Positions 33,397 to 41,026 of a DNA stretch of 64,000 bases are shown piece by piece. This DNA comes from Myxococcales bacterium. Its GTDB lineage: Bacteria > Myxococcota_A > Polyangia > Polyangiales > Ga0077539. The DNA lies in NCBI GenBank assembly GCA_013298625.1, contig JAAFIF010000045.1:1-64000 (forward strand). Reading direction: 5' to 3'. Under the pieces are notes generated by a model. That model searched no databases. It was not told the DNA's origin and saw nothing but the letters and a program-made list of their open reading frames with translations. The stretch's first letter is position 1. Every line of letters begins with the position of its first letter. Both the position numbers and the translations under genes were made by a program.

Positions 33397-34317
33397 ATGA
33401 TCGACTACGACACGCACTCGTGGCGCAAGTACCTCTTCGCCATCCGCGGCTCGATGGTGCGCGAGATCATCTATCGGGTCTTCACCACGACCGCGTGGGC
33501 GGTGGTCGTCGGGATCTTCGACGAGTACTTCATCCACAAGACCATCCCCTCGGTGGTGCACGGCCTCGTGGGCACCGCGCTCGGGCTCTTGTTGGTGTTT
33601 CGCACCAACGCCTCGTACGACCGCTTCTGGGAGGGTCGAAAGCTCTGGGGCGGGATCGTCAACGAGACGCGCAACCTCGCGCGCGCGTCGAAGGTCTTGA
33701 TCGCGCCGAGCGAGCCGAAGATCCACGCAGAGATCGTCCGGTGGACCGTGGCGTGGTGCTACACGGCGATGCACTCGCTGCGGGGCCGCAAAGACCTCGG
33801 CCCGATGAGCGAGGTGCTCGCGGCTGGATCGGTGAAGCGCGCGCTCGCCGCGCAGCACTCGCCGCTGTGGATCGCGACGCGGATCACGCAGCTCATCAAC
33901 GAGGCGCGCAAGAAGGGCTGCATCGACACGGTGCAAGCGCAGTCGATCGACAACAACACGCAGCAGCTGATGGACTACGTCGGCGGGTGCGAGCGCATCG
34001 TGAAGACGCCGCTGCCGTTCGCGTACGTCGTGCACCTGCGGCGCGCGTTGATCCTGTACACGTTTACGCTGCCGTTCGCGCTGCTCAAGGACCTCGGCTG
34101 GGCGATGGTGCCGGCGGTCTTCGCCGTGGCGTACATCTTTTACGGCATCGAGGAGATCGGCGTGCAGATCGAGGACCCGTTCGGCTACGACGACAACGAC
34201 CTGCCGCTCGAGCGCATCTGCAACACCATCGAGAACAACCTGCTCGCGACGATCGACGGCGAGGTGTTTCACGAGCCGCCGAAGAAGGGCGACGACGCGC
34301 CGCAGAGCATGGTGTGA
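33397..34317 (+). CDS. Bestrophin family ion channel
   Basis: 306 residues. The family's N-terminal pattern is clear: DYDTHSWRKYLFAIRGSMVREIIYRVF, then GTALGLLLVFRTNASYDRFWEGRKLWGGIVNETRNLAR, the RTNxSYxRxWEGRxxW signature of bacterial bestrophins (UPF0187). Four hydrophobic helices fit. A late GIEEIGVQIEDPFGYDDNDLPLE gives the acidic motif found in the family. Bacterial homologues form pentameric, mostly cation-conducting channels; eukaryotic ones carry chloride. Monocistronic, 25 bases from the convergent leuB. Confidence 0.9.
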   Translation: MIDYDTHSWRKYLFAIRGSMVREIIYRVFTTTAWAVVVGIFDEYFIHKTIPSVVHGLVGTALGLLLVFRTNASYDRFWEGRKLWGGIVNETRNLARASKVLIAPSEPKIHAEIVRWTVAWCYTAMHSLRGRKDLGPMSEVLAAGSVKRALAAQHSPLWIATRITQLINEARKKGCIDTVQAQSIDNNTQQLMDYVGGCERIVKTPLPFAYVVHLRRALILYTFTLPFALLKDLGWAMVPAVFAVAYIFYGIEEIGVQIEDPFGYDDNDLPLERICNTIENNLLATIDGEVFHEPPKKGDDAPQSMV

Positions 34318-34342
34318 GCGCGGCGATCGGGGGAGCGATCGC

Positions 34343-35416
34343 TCAGAGGCGATCGTTGACGCGCGCGACGAGGCTGTCCATCGCGGCGGTCGTCCCGAGC
34401 GAGCCGCCGACGTCGCGCGTGCACTGACCGGCGACGACGCAGTCTCGAACAGCGTCTTCGATCACGGCTTCGACGCCGTCGACGCCGAGGTGCGTGAGCA
34501 TCATGCCGACGGTGAGCGCCGCGGCGAAGGGGTTGGCGATGTCCTTGCCAGCGAGCGGAGGGGCGCTGCCGTGCACGGGCTCGAACATCCCCGGGCCGTC
34601 GCTGGTGGGGTTGATGTTGGCGCTGGGCGCCATGCCGAGGCCGCCTTGCAGCGCGGCGCCGAGGTCGGTCACGATGTCACCGAACAGGTTGTTGGTGACG
34701 ACGACCTGGATGTTCTCGGGCTCGTGGATCATGTACAGGCAAAGCGCGTCGACGTAGACGTGCCGTGGCTCGATGCCAGGGTAGTCCCTGGCCACCTCGA
34801 AGAACGCGCGGTACCAGAGCTCGTGCGCGTGCTTCATCGCGTTGCTCTTGTCCGCCATGTGCACGCGGGTCTTGCCGTTGGCCTTGGCGAACTCGAAGGC
34901 GGCGCGGAGGATGCGCTCGACGCCCTTGCGCGTGTTGATGTCCTCGTTGATGGCGATCTCGTCGGGCGTGCCCTTGCGGACCTGTCCGCCGACGCCGACG
35001 TAGACGCCCTCGGTGTTCTCGCGAAAGACCGTAAAATCAATGTCCTTCGCGTGCTTGTGCTTGAGCGGGCACAGCTTGTCGTCCAGGCATTTGACAGGGC
35101 GAACGTTGGCATAGAGCTCGAGCCCGAAGCGAAAGCCGAACAAGATGTCCCTCGCGTGCTCGAGGCCCGGGACGCGAGGGTCGCCGAGCGCGCCGAGCAG
35201 GACGGCGCCGCAGGTCTCTTTGACCTCGAGGAAGGTCTCTTTGGGCAGGGTGGTCTTGTCGCGCAGGTAGCGGTCTGCGCCGAGGTCCAGGTGCCAGAGG
35301 CTGAGGCCGAGGGGGCGCTTCTTGTCGATCGCCTCCATGAGCCTCACGGCCTCGCGCAGCACGTCTACGCCGATCCCGTCACCCGGGAGAACCGCCACTC
35401 GCTTGCTCTTCGCCAT
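34343..35416 (-). CDS. leuB: 3-Isopropylmalate dehydrogenase (isocitrate/isopropylmalate dehydrogenase family)
   Basis: 357 residues from the ATG at 35416 (upstream frame rejected). VAVLPGDGIGVDVLREAVRLM near the N-terminus, FRENTEGVYVGVGGQ, MADKSNAMKHAHELW, VTNNLFGDIVTDLGAALQGGLGMAPSANINP and FEPVHGSAPPLAGKDIANPFAAAL are all hallmark segments. It oxidatively decarboxylates 3-isopropylmalate to 2-oxoisocaproate in leucine synthesis. The missing companions leuA/leuCD are not in the window. An isocitrate or homoisocitrate dehydrogenase role is possible since the families are close; leucine synthesis is the best guess. Divergent from the PP2C gene. Confidence 0.88.
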   Translation of the reverse strand: MAKSKRVAVLPGDGIGVDVLREAVRLMEAIDKKRPLGLSLWHLDLGADRYLRDKTTLPKETFLEVKETCGAVLLGALGDPRVPGLEHARDILFGFRFGLELYANVRPVKCLDDKLCPLKHKHAKDIDFTVFRENTEGVYVGVGGQVRKGTPDEIAINEDINTRKGVERILRAAFEFAKANGKTRVHMADKSNAMKHAHELWYRAFFEVARDYPGIEPRHVYVDALCLYMIHEPENIQVVVTNNLFGDIVTDLGAALQGGLGMAPSANINPTSDGPGMFEPVHGSAPPLAGKDIANPFAAALTVGMMLTHLGVDGVEAVIEDAVRDCVVAGQCTRDVGGSLGTTAAMDSLVARVNDRL

Positions 35417-35599
35417 CGCAGGTCCGCCGCGTGTACCACGAATCGGACCAACGATCGGAACAGACCTGAGCACCTGCGTTCTGCGGCCGCCCACCGATCT
35501 GCAGAAGCGCGCGCGGGTCGGTGCGTCGAGCAGCCGCGAGCGCGTCGCGCATCATCCACCGTTGACAGCACGCAGCGTGCGGTGAAACGCTCACGCCCG

Positions 35600-36367
35600 A
35601 TGCGTGTCATCGCTGCCGGACGAACGGACGTCGGGCTACAACGCGAGCACAACGAAGACAGCTTCGTTTTGCTCGATCAACATGGGTTGTTCGTCGTCGC
35701 TGACGGGATGGGCGGACACCGCTCTGGCGACGTCGCTTCGAAGCTCGCGACCGAGACGATTGCTTCGTTCTTCAACACAACGGCGCGCGAGGACGCGACG
35801 TGGCCCTTTCAGTACGACCCCACACTGTCGTCAGAAGAGAACAGACTGCTCACGGGCATCAAGATCGCGAACAAGAGCATCTACGAGCACGGCGTTCGCT
35901 CGCGGGATCACCAGGGGATGGGCACCACGATCGTGGGGATGCTCTTCTCGCCAGAGGCCCGGAGGATCTACGTCGGGCACGTGGGCGACTCTCGGTGCTA
36001 CCGCATTCGCGACGGCAAGATCACGCAGCTCACCGACGATCACTCGCTGCTCAACGACTGGCTCAAGGCCATGCCCGAGCTTCCCGAGTCGCAGCGCAGC
36101 GAGGTTCCGCGCAACGTGATCACGCGCGCGTTGGGCATGAGCGACACGGTTCAGGTGGACATCACGCTGGACGACCCACAGCTCGGCGACGTGTACGTGC
36201 TCTGTAGCGACGGGCTCTCGTCGATGATCGCCGACGACGAGATCTTCAAGATCGTCAACGAGTCGGCGACGCCCGAGGCCGCCGTGCAGAAGCTCATCGA
36301 CGGCGCCAACGCCCAGGGCGGCGAAGACAACGTCACCGCGATCGTCGCGCGCGTCGTCGAAGACTGA
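35600..36367 (+). CDS. PP2C-type Ser/Thr protein phosphatase (Stp1-like)
   Basis: 255 residues from the ATG at 35600; a GTG at 35582 is possible. PP2C motifs in order: AGRTDVGLQREHNEDSF (metal-binding Asp), VVADGMGGHRSGDVAS, GTTIVGMLF, VGHVGDSRCYRIRDGKITQLTDDHSLLNDW, VLCSDGLSSMIADDE and GGEDNVTAIVARV. All acidic metal ligands expected are present, so it should be active. It removes phosphate from Ser/Thr, opposing kinases such as the one at 48812. No signal or membrane segment, so cytoplasmic. Divergent from leuB across a 183-base spacer. Confidence 0.93.
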   Translation: MRVIAAGRTDVGLQREHNEDSFVLLDQHGLFVVADGMGGHRSGDVASKLATETIASFFNTTAREDATWPFQYDPTLSSEENRLLTGIKIANKSIYEHGVRSRDHQGMGTTIVGMLFSPEARRIYVGHVGDSRCYRIRDGKITQLTDDHSLLNDWLKAMPELPESQRSEVPRNVITRALGMSDTVQVDITLDDPQLGDVYVLCSDGLSSMIADDEIFKIVNESATPEAAVQKLIDGANAQGGEDNVTAIVARVVED

Positions 36368-36461
36368 GCCAGGCGTCGAAGCGCGCATCGTGAAGACGCG
36401 CGCAGCGGAGGCGCGAAGAGGAGCCCGTTGAGGAGGGGGTCTTCTCCACGGCGGGTTGCCA

Positions 36462-36532
36462 ACGGGCGAAGAGCGACGGCGACGAGCGGCCGTGGCGCGA
36501 ACCAGGTCTTCATCGGGTTGCTCTTCGCCCGT
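36462..36532. terminator. Long inverted repeat between convergent genes
   Basis: Perfect 13-base arms, ACGGGCGAAGAGC (36462-36474) and GCTCTTCGCCCGT (36520-36532), with a 45-base loop, lie in the 210-base spacer between the PP2C gene and the convergent lipoprotein gene. Likely a bidirectional terminator or a structured RNA; no U-run is visible. Confidence 0.55.
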
Positions 36533-36577
36533 CACTCTTCGCGAGTTTGTGACGACGTGCGCGCCCCTATCCGCAGA

Positions 36578-37159
36578 TCACGAGCCCGAGCCGCTGCCCG
36601 ATGCGCCAGAGCCGTCGCCCGAACCTTCGCCGGTACCCGAGCCGTCGCCGCCGCTCGACTGCTGGCTGCGCAGCACCGGCTCGCGATCGGGAACCTTCAC
36701 CGCCACCAGCGTCCCGTCCCCACGATCCGAGTCGTTGAGGCCGAGCTCGCCGTACAAGTGCCCGCGGCGCACTTCACCCTCCTGCGAGACCTCGTACAGC
36801 ATGAAGCCGCGGCCCACGATCGGCGTCTGAAAGCCGCACGCGCGCTTGTCCTCGCGCCACGAGAAGCGCAGCAGGTTGCCCTCGACCGTGCCCTCGAGGT
36901 GACCGAGCACGTGGCACTGCGCGCGGTCGTACTCGTAGTCGGCCACCACGGCGTCGCCGGTCTGCTGCATGTTGATGTCACCCATCAACTGCGAGCGGTA
37001 GAAGCCCGAGAACATCTCGCCCGACGGCATCGCGCCGGGCTGCAGGTTCACCTGCCGGCCCGTCATCGTGTCCTGGCCCACGAACGCGAAGCCCTGCGCG
37101 GTCTGCTGCCGGCATCCCGCCGCGAGAACCGCAAGAAACGCCCACGAAATCCACTGCAT
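36578..37159 (-). CDS. Lipoprotein with Gly/Ser-rich tail
   Basis: 193 residues from the ATG at 37159. Lipobox L-A-A-G-C at ~16 gives a lipid-anchored protein. The mature part is beta-rich (QGFAFVGQDTMTGRQVNLQPG; DAVVADYEYDRAQCHVLGHLEG; LRFSWREDKRACGFQTPIVGRGFMLYE), and the last ~30 residues are a flexible Gly/Ser/Asp/Glu tail (SGGDGSGTGEGSGDGSG). No family recognised. Convergent with the PP2C gene and divergent from the DUF2723 gene at 37278. Confidence 0.75.
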   Translation of the reverse strand: MQWISWAFLAVLAAGCRQQTAQGFAFVGQDTMTGRQVNLQPGAMPSGEMFSGFYRSQLMGDINMQQTGDAVVADYEYDRAQCHVLGHLEGTVEGNLLRFSWREDKRACGFQTPIVGRGFMLYEVSQEGEVRRGHLYGELGLNDSDRGDGTLVAVKVPDREPVLRSQQSSGGDGSGTGEGSGDGSGASGSGSGS

Positions 37160-37277
37160 CCTGCGCACGTCGCTCTCTCCTTCGATACCGCGGACTGCAA
37201 AACCACGGTAGACGCAGCGTACTCTACACGCTCTGCGCGCAGTAATCTCTCGCCGCGTTCGCAGCACGCACCGCCCG

Positions 37278-39185
37278 ATGACCGACGCTCTCTCTCCGCC
37301 CGCCTACGACCAGCCCCCCGATCGCATCGCGTGGCTCTCTGCGCTCGTCCCCGCGCTCGCCGCCGCGCTGCTCGCAGGATCCGCGATGGGCCACCTCGAC
37401 GCGCCCGAGCTCGCGAGCGCCGCCGCGGGACTCGGGGTCACGCACCCGCCGGGACACCCCCTGTGGGTGCTCGTGCATGGAGTCGCGTGCGCGCTCGTCC
37501 CTGTCGGTCCCGTCGCGTTTCGCGTGGCGCTCTTCTCGGCGTTGTGGCTCGCGCTCGTCGGCCGCGCCACCCTCGCCCTCGCGTGGAGAGCCACCGAGCC
37601 CGCGCCAGACAGCGACGACCCCCTCTCTCTGCGCTGGCGCTCGACCCTCGCCCTCGGCGCATCGCTGCTCGCCTCGCTCAGCGTGGGGTTGCTCAGGCAG
37701 TCGACGCGCTCGGAGGTGTACGCACTCGCCGCCCTGCTCGCGGTCGCGCCCTTCGCCGTGCGCGCCTCGCGATCGCTCGAAGCCCGCGCGCGAGACCGCA
37801 TCGCCGCCGCCCTCGCCCTGCTCGGCCTCGCCAACCATCACTTTATCGCGCTCACGGCGATGCCCGCGCTCTTCGTGGCGATGGGCCCGCACATCCGCAA
37901 AAACCCACGCAGCTTGATTTCGTGGGTGATGCCATTCGCCAGCGCCCTCGCGCTGTACGCGGCGCTCCCGCTGCGCGCGTCGGCGCCCGCCTCGATCACC
38001 CGACCGCGCTCGATCGGCGAGCTCGTCGAGGTCGCCTCGGCGCGAACGTTCGCCAAGAACACCGGCGCGGCCGTCGCCGAAGCCGCAGGAGCGCGCGTCG
38101 CCGACGTGCTCGACGCCCTCTCCGAGTCCCTCTCGTCCGCAGGAATCCTCGCGGGCCTCGTCGGACTCGCCCTCGCCTTTCGCCCGAAGAGCGCGCTGCG
38201 ACAGAGCGCCCTCGCCTTCGCGCTGCTCTTCTTCGTCCCGTTCTTCGCCCGCAGCTGGCTGGGCTTCACGCGGGACAACCCCGACGCTGCGGGCTACCTC
38301 GCGCCCGCCATCGTCGCCCTCGCCGCGCTCTCGGCGCACGCCACCAGCGCCGCGCTCGAGACCGTCCGCGCCGCGGACAAGACCCCGCAGAAGCCCTCTC
38401 GCCCCGTGCGCTGGCTGCTCGTCGCGACGCTGGTGCTCGCGCCCTCCATCGCGCTGCCAACGTGGACCTTCGCCAACTCCGTGCTCGCGACGCAGACCGA
38501 TCGCGCCAACAGCACCACGACGCTCGCCCTCGCCGCGATCTCGACGGCGCCCGCGCGCGCGGTGCTCCTCGCGCACGGCCCCAACACGATCTTTCGACTG
38601 CGGTACGCGCAGCTCGTCGAGGGAGAGCGGCCGGACGTGACGGTCGTGCCCGTTCCGCTGCTCGGGTATCCGGGGATGGTGCCTGCGCTGATCGCGAGAG
38701 AGCCCGCGCTCGCGCCGGTGTTCGCGCGGTATCTCTTGCAGCCCGGTCGCAGCATCGCCTCGCGCGACGCGACAGGGCTCGCGACGCGAAGGCCCGTCAT
38801 GGTCGAGCTCGACCCGGACAACATCGAAGAGTACGTGCGCTACGTGCTCCCGTCGGGCTCGTTCGCCACCGTGCTCGAGGCGCCCAGCACCCTCGCCGAC
38901 GTGCGCGCAGGCGGCGCGCGGCACTTCGCCCGCTTCGATCAGCTCGCGCAGCAGCTCGCGACCGAGCCCCACGCGAAGCGCGAGAGCGACGAGGTGCTCT
39001 TGTGGATGGCCTTCAACGACGCCCTCTTCTTCGCCAGCCGCGGCGCGCGCCCCGAAGCGCGGCGCTCGATCGAGCGCGCCCTCGAACGCTCGCCCAACGA
39101 GTCCCGCTTGCACGCGCTTCGCGCGGCGATCGAGCGCACCCCTGGCGACGGCCCCGTCGATCTCACCGCGATCTTGCCACGGTAG
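37278..39185 (+). CDS. DUF2723 (glycosyltransferase family 117-like) membrane protein
   Basis: 635 residues. About ten transmembrane helices. The family signature sits near the N-terminus: GHLDAPELASAAAGLGVTHPPGHPLW, with the acidic residue after the first helix and the THPPGHP loop, as in polyisoprenyl-phosphate-dependent GT-C transferases. The helical region also has LLRQSTRSEVYAL and ANHHFI. The C-terminal ~220 residues are soluble (periplasmic), ending in a TPR-like helical segment (DALFFASRGARPEARRSIERALERSP). It may transfer a sugar to a protein or lipid at the outer face of the inner membrane. Monocistronic. Confidence 0.8.
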   Translation: MTDALSPPAYDQPPDRIAWLSALVPALAAALLAGSAMGHLDAPELASAAAGLGVTHPPGHPLWVLVHGVACALVPVGPVAFRVALFSALWLALVGRATLALAWRATEPAPDSDDPLSLRWRSTLALGASLLASLSVGLLRQSTRSEVYALAALLAVAPFAVRASRSLEARARDRIAAALALLGLANHHFIALTAMPALFVAMGPHIRKNPRSLISWVMPFASALALYAALPLRASAPASITRPRSIGELVEVASARTFAKNTGAAVAEAAGARVADVLDALSESLSSAGILAGLVGLALAFRPKSALRQSALAFALLFFVPFFARSWLGFTRDNPDAAGYLAPAIVALAALSAHATSAALETVRAADKTPQKPSRPVRWLLVATLVLAPSIALPTWTFANSVLATQTDRANSTTTLALAAISTAPARAVLLAHGPNTIFRLRYAQLVEGERPDVTVVPVPLLGYPGMVPALIAREPALAPVFARYLLQPGRSIASRDATGLATRRPVMVELDPDNIEEYVRYVLPSGSFATVLEAPSTLADVRAGGARHFARFDQLAQQLATEPHAKRESDEVLLWMAFNDALFFASRGARPEARRSIERALERSPNESRLHALRAAIERTPGDGPVDLTAILPR

Positions 39186-39194
39186 TCGTCACCG

Positions 39195-39626
39195 CTACGC
39201 GCGCAGCGCGCGAACCATCGTCGCGATCACCCCGGCGGCGAGCGCGAGCGCGACCACGGCGAGCAGCGCGACGCCACTGCTGGACATGCGCCCAACCGAG
39301 AACAGCAGCGCGAGCGCCGCGCCGCCCGCTTGCATCGCGGCCCCGACGATCGACGCGATGTATCCCCAGCGCTTTCGCAGCGCAGCGCCAATGCCCCCAG
39401 CCAGATAGAGCGCGCCCATGAGCGCCATCGGGACGCACACGAACACCACGAGCACCATCCCGATACGAAACCCGAACAGCCCGCCCCCGCGATCGCTCTC
39501 GATCAACTCTGCTGCGAAGTAGAGCGCGCCGAGCGTCTGCGCGAGGCCGATGGTCACCATCAGCGCGCCGACGATCCCGGCGAGCAGCGCAGCGTTGGAG
39601 GGAGCGTCCGGTGTCGGGGATTGCAT
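39195..39626 (-). CDS. Small four-helix membrane protein
   Basis: 143 residues from the ATG at 39626 (a GTG at 39632 adds two). Four hydrophobic segments are visible: LLAGIVGALMVTIGLAQTLG, GMVLVVFVCVPMALMGALYL, YIASIVGAAMQAGGAALALLF and VALLAVVALALAAGVIATMV. No charged active-site pattern; unknown function. Convergent with the DUF2723 gene (9-base gap). Confidence 0.7.
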   Translation of the reverse strand: MQSPTPDAPSNAALLAGIVGALMVTIGLAQTLGALYFAAELIESDRGGGLFGFRIGMVLVVFVCVPMALMGALYLAGGIGAALRKRWGYIASIVGAAMQAGGAALALLFSVGRMSSSGVALLAVVALALAAGVIATMVRALRA

Positions 39627-39763
39627 CGTCACGGAGAGATCGATGAGACAACTCGATCGAGCATTGGGTCAACGCTCACGCGGACGAAGCGCGATGCGCT
39701 GACGGACAACGCCGCCGAAGTCGAGCAGCATCGAGGCATGCCGAGGGCGATTCACCGCGGCAT

Positions 39764-40969
39764 TCACCGCCTCTCGATTTGCACGCTCGGGCCGATGCGG
39801 TAGCCCGCGTCGAAGCGCTCGATCACCGATCGAAGGCCCATACGACGCAGCGTAGAGACCGCCGCGTACACGCGATTGGCGCCGGCCTCTGGGTCGACGC
39901 GCTCGCCCGGCCAACCGGCCTCGAGCAACCGCCACACGTCGCACGACTCGCCGCGCTCAGCGTGGTCGACGAGGCACAACAGCACTCGTCGAAGGGGCGC
40001 GCGAGACCCCAGTCGCTGCGTGTCTTGCTGCTGCACACGAAACCAGCTCGCGTCTGCCGCGAGCTCGAGCACGACGCGCGGCGACGACGGCTGCGAGGCG
40101 ACTTCGTCTTGGATCAGCAGCTTTTCGATGAACGCGCAGTGAGCCTCGTACGAGGGGCTCACGCCGAGCACTCGCAACAAGCCCCGAAATACCCGCTCGA
40201 GCAGCGCCAGCGGCGGCCGACGCGCCTTGGGCACGCCCCAAATCCGGGCGTTGGTCTCGTGAGTCAGCCGCGCCAGCCACGAGTCCGTCTCGTCTCCGCG
40301 CAACACACGGGCGATGGGCTCGGGAACATCGACGTATGGAACCATTGACCGAATCAACGCCGACAACGCGAAGATATCGGTCGCGGGCGTCGGACTCTCT
40401 CCCAGCGCGAGCTCCGGCGCGAGCATCGTGGGCAGCAGCGTTCGAGCCCTCGCGAAGCCGTTGTCGCCAGCGCCGAGCACCCACAACCCTCCCCCCTGGT
40501 CGTAGTACAGATTGGCGGCGCCGATGGTGCCCATCGCGTAGGGAGCGCGCGTGTGCGGATCGATCACCTCGTGGATCCGCCGCACCATCGAGACGACAGC
40601 GCTGAGCCCGCCCATGGCCGCTGCGTACGGCTGCTTGATGCTCCGATCGGCTTGCACGCACAACAGCTCGTCACCGTTGGACACCAACGCGGCGTCGAGC
40701 AGCAGCCACGGCCGGCCTCGGTGCGATCCTCGAGACTGCAGCGCGGGGATGTGAGGGCCTGCCAACTGCTCGTGCGCCGTCGCGAGCGCGTCGGACCGGC
40801 GTTGGGCGTCCGCAGCAGCGAGCGACTCGTTGGCGAGCAACAGCGTCTTGGCGGTGCTGCCCACGCGCACCGCGAAGACCTCGAAGGGGGTCGATGTTTG
40901 CAGCGGCACTGGGTCACAAATGCCGTCAAACCAGTCGTTGGTCCGCATCGAGTCAGGCAGCGTGAACAT
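39764..40969 (-). CDS. Pseudokinase domain fused to winged-helix DNA-binding domain
   Basis: 401 residues from the ATG at 40969 (TTG at 40972 possible). Residues ~20-285 follow the Ser/Thr kinase fold but lack catalysis: the place of HRDIKPEN reads MGTIGAAN (146-153; Asp replaced, only the last Asn kept), DFG reads GAG (166-168), and no VAIK lysine is evident; the APE motif (184-186) and a TDIFALSALIRSMV helix are kept. Residues ~318-398 resemble an OmpR/PhoB-type winged helix: LLCLVDHAERG, then GEVRVDPEAGANRVYAAVSTLRRMGL-like helices and RFDAGYRI, where the DNA recognition helix and final hairpin should be. Probably a regulator that binds a protein or ligand through the dead kinase. Divergent neighbours do not suggest targets. 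Confidence 0.75.
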   Translation of the reverse strand: MFTLPDSMRTNDWFDGICDPVPLQTSTPFEVFAVRVGSTAKTLLLANESLAAADAQRRSDALATAHEQLAGPHIPALQSRGSHRGRPWLLLDAALVSNGDELLCVQADRSIKQPYAAAMGGLSAVVSMVRRIHEVIDPHTRAPYAMGTIGAANLYYDQGGGLWVLGAGDNGFARARTLLPTMLAPELALGESPTPATDIFALSALIRSMVPYVDVPEPIARVLRGDETDSWLARLTHETNARIWGVPKARRPPLALLERVFRGLLRVLGVSPSYEAHCAFIEKLLIQDEVASQPSSPRVVLELAADASWFRVQQQDTQRLGSRAPLRRVLLCLVDHAERGESCDVWRLLEAGWPGERVDPEAGANRVYAAVSTLRRMGLRSVIERFDAGYRIGPSVQIERR

Positions 40970-41026
40970 CAATCACGCTCGGAGCAAGCGAATGCTTCCC
41001 TCATCGATCAGCGCGTCGACGGGACG

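Noticed and set aside
30931-34272. 1113-residue open frame on the minus strand opposite the cytochrome and bestrophin genes
   Set aside because: Very high Arg/Ala/Val content, no domain and complete overlap with two strongly supported plus-strand genes; GC-rich antisense artefact.
37224-39113. 629-residue minus-strand frame opposite the DUF2723 gene
   Set aside because: No homology signal; low-complexity Arg/Glu/Gly translation typical of GC-rich antisense frames.
36428-39421. 997-residue plus-strand frame across the lipoprotein and DUF2723 genes
   Set aside because: Arginine-rich nonsense composition, overlapping two well supported genes in other frames.
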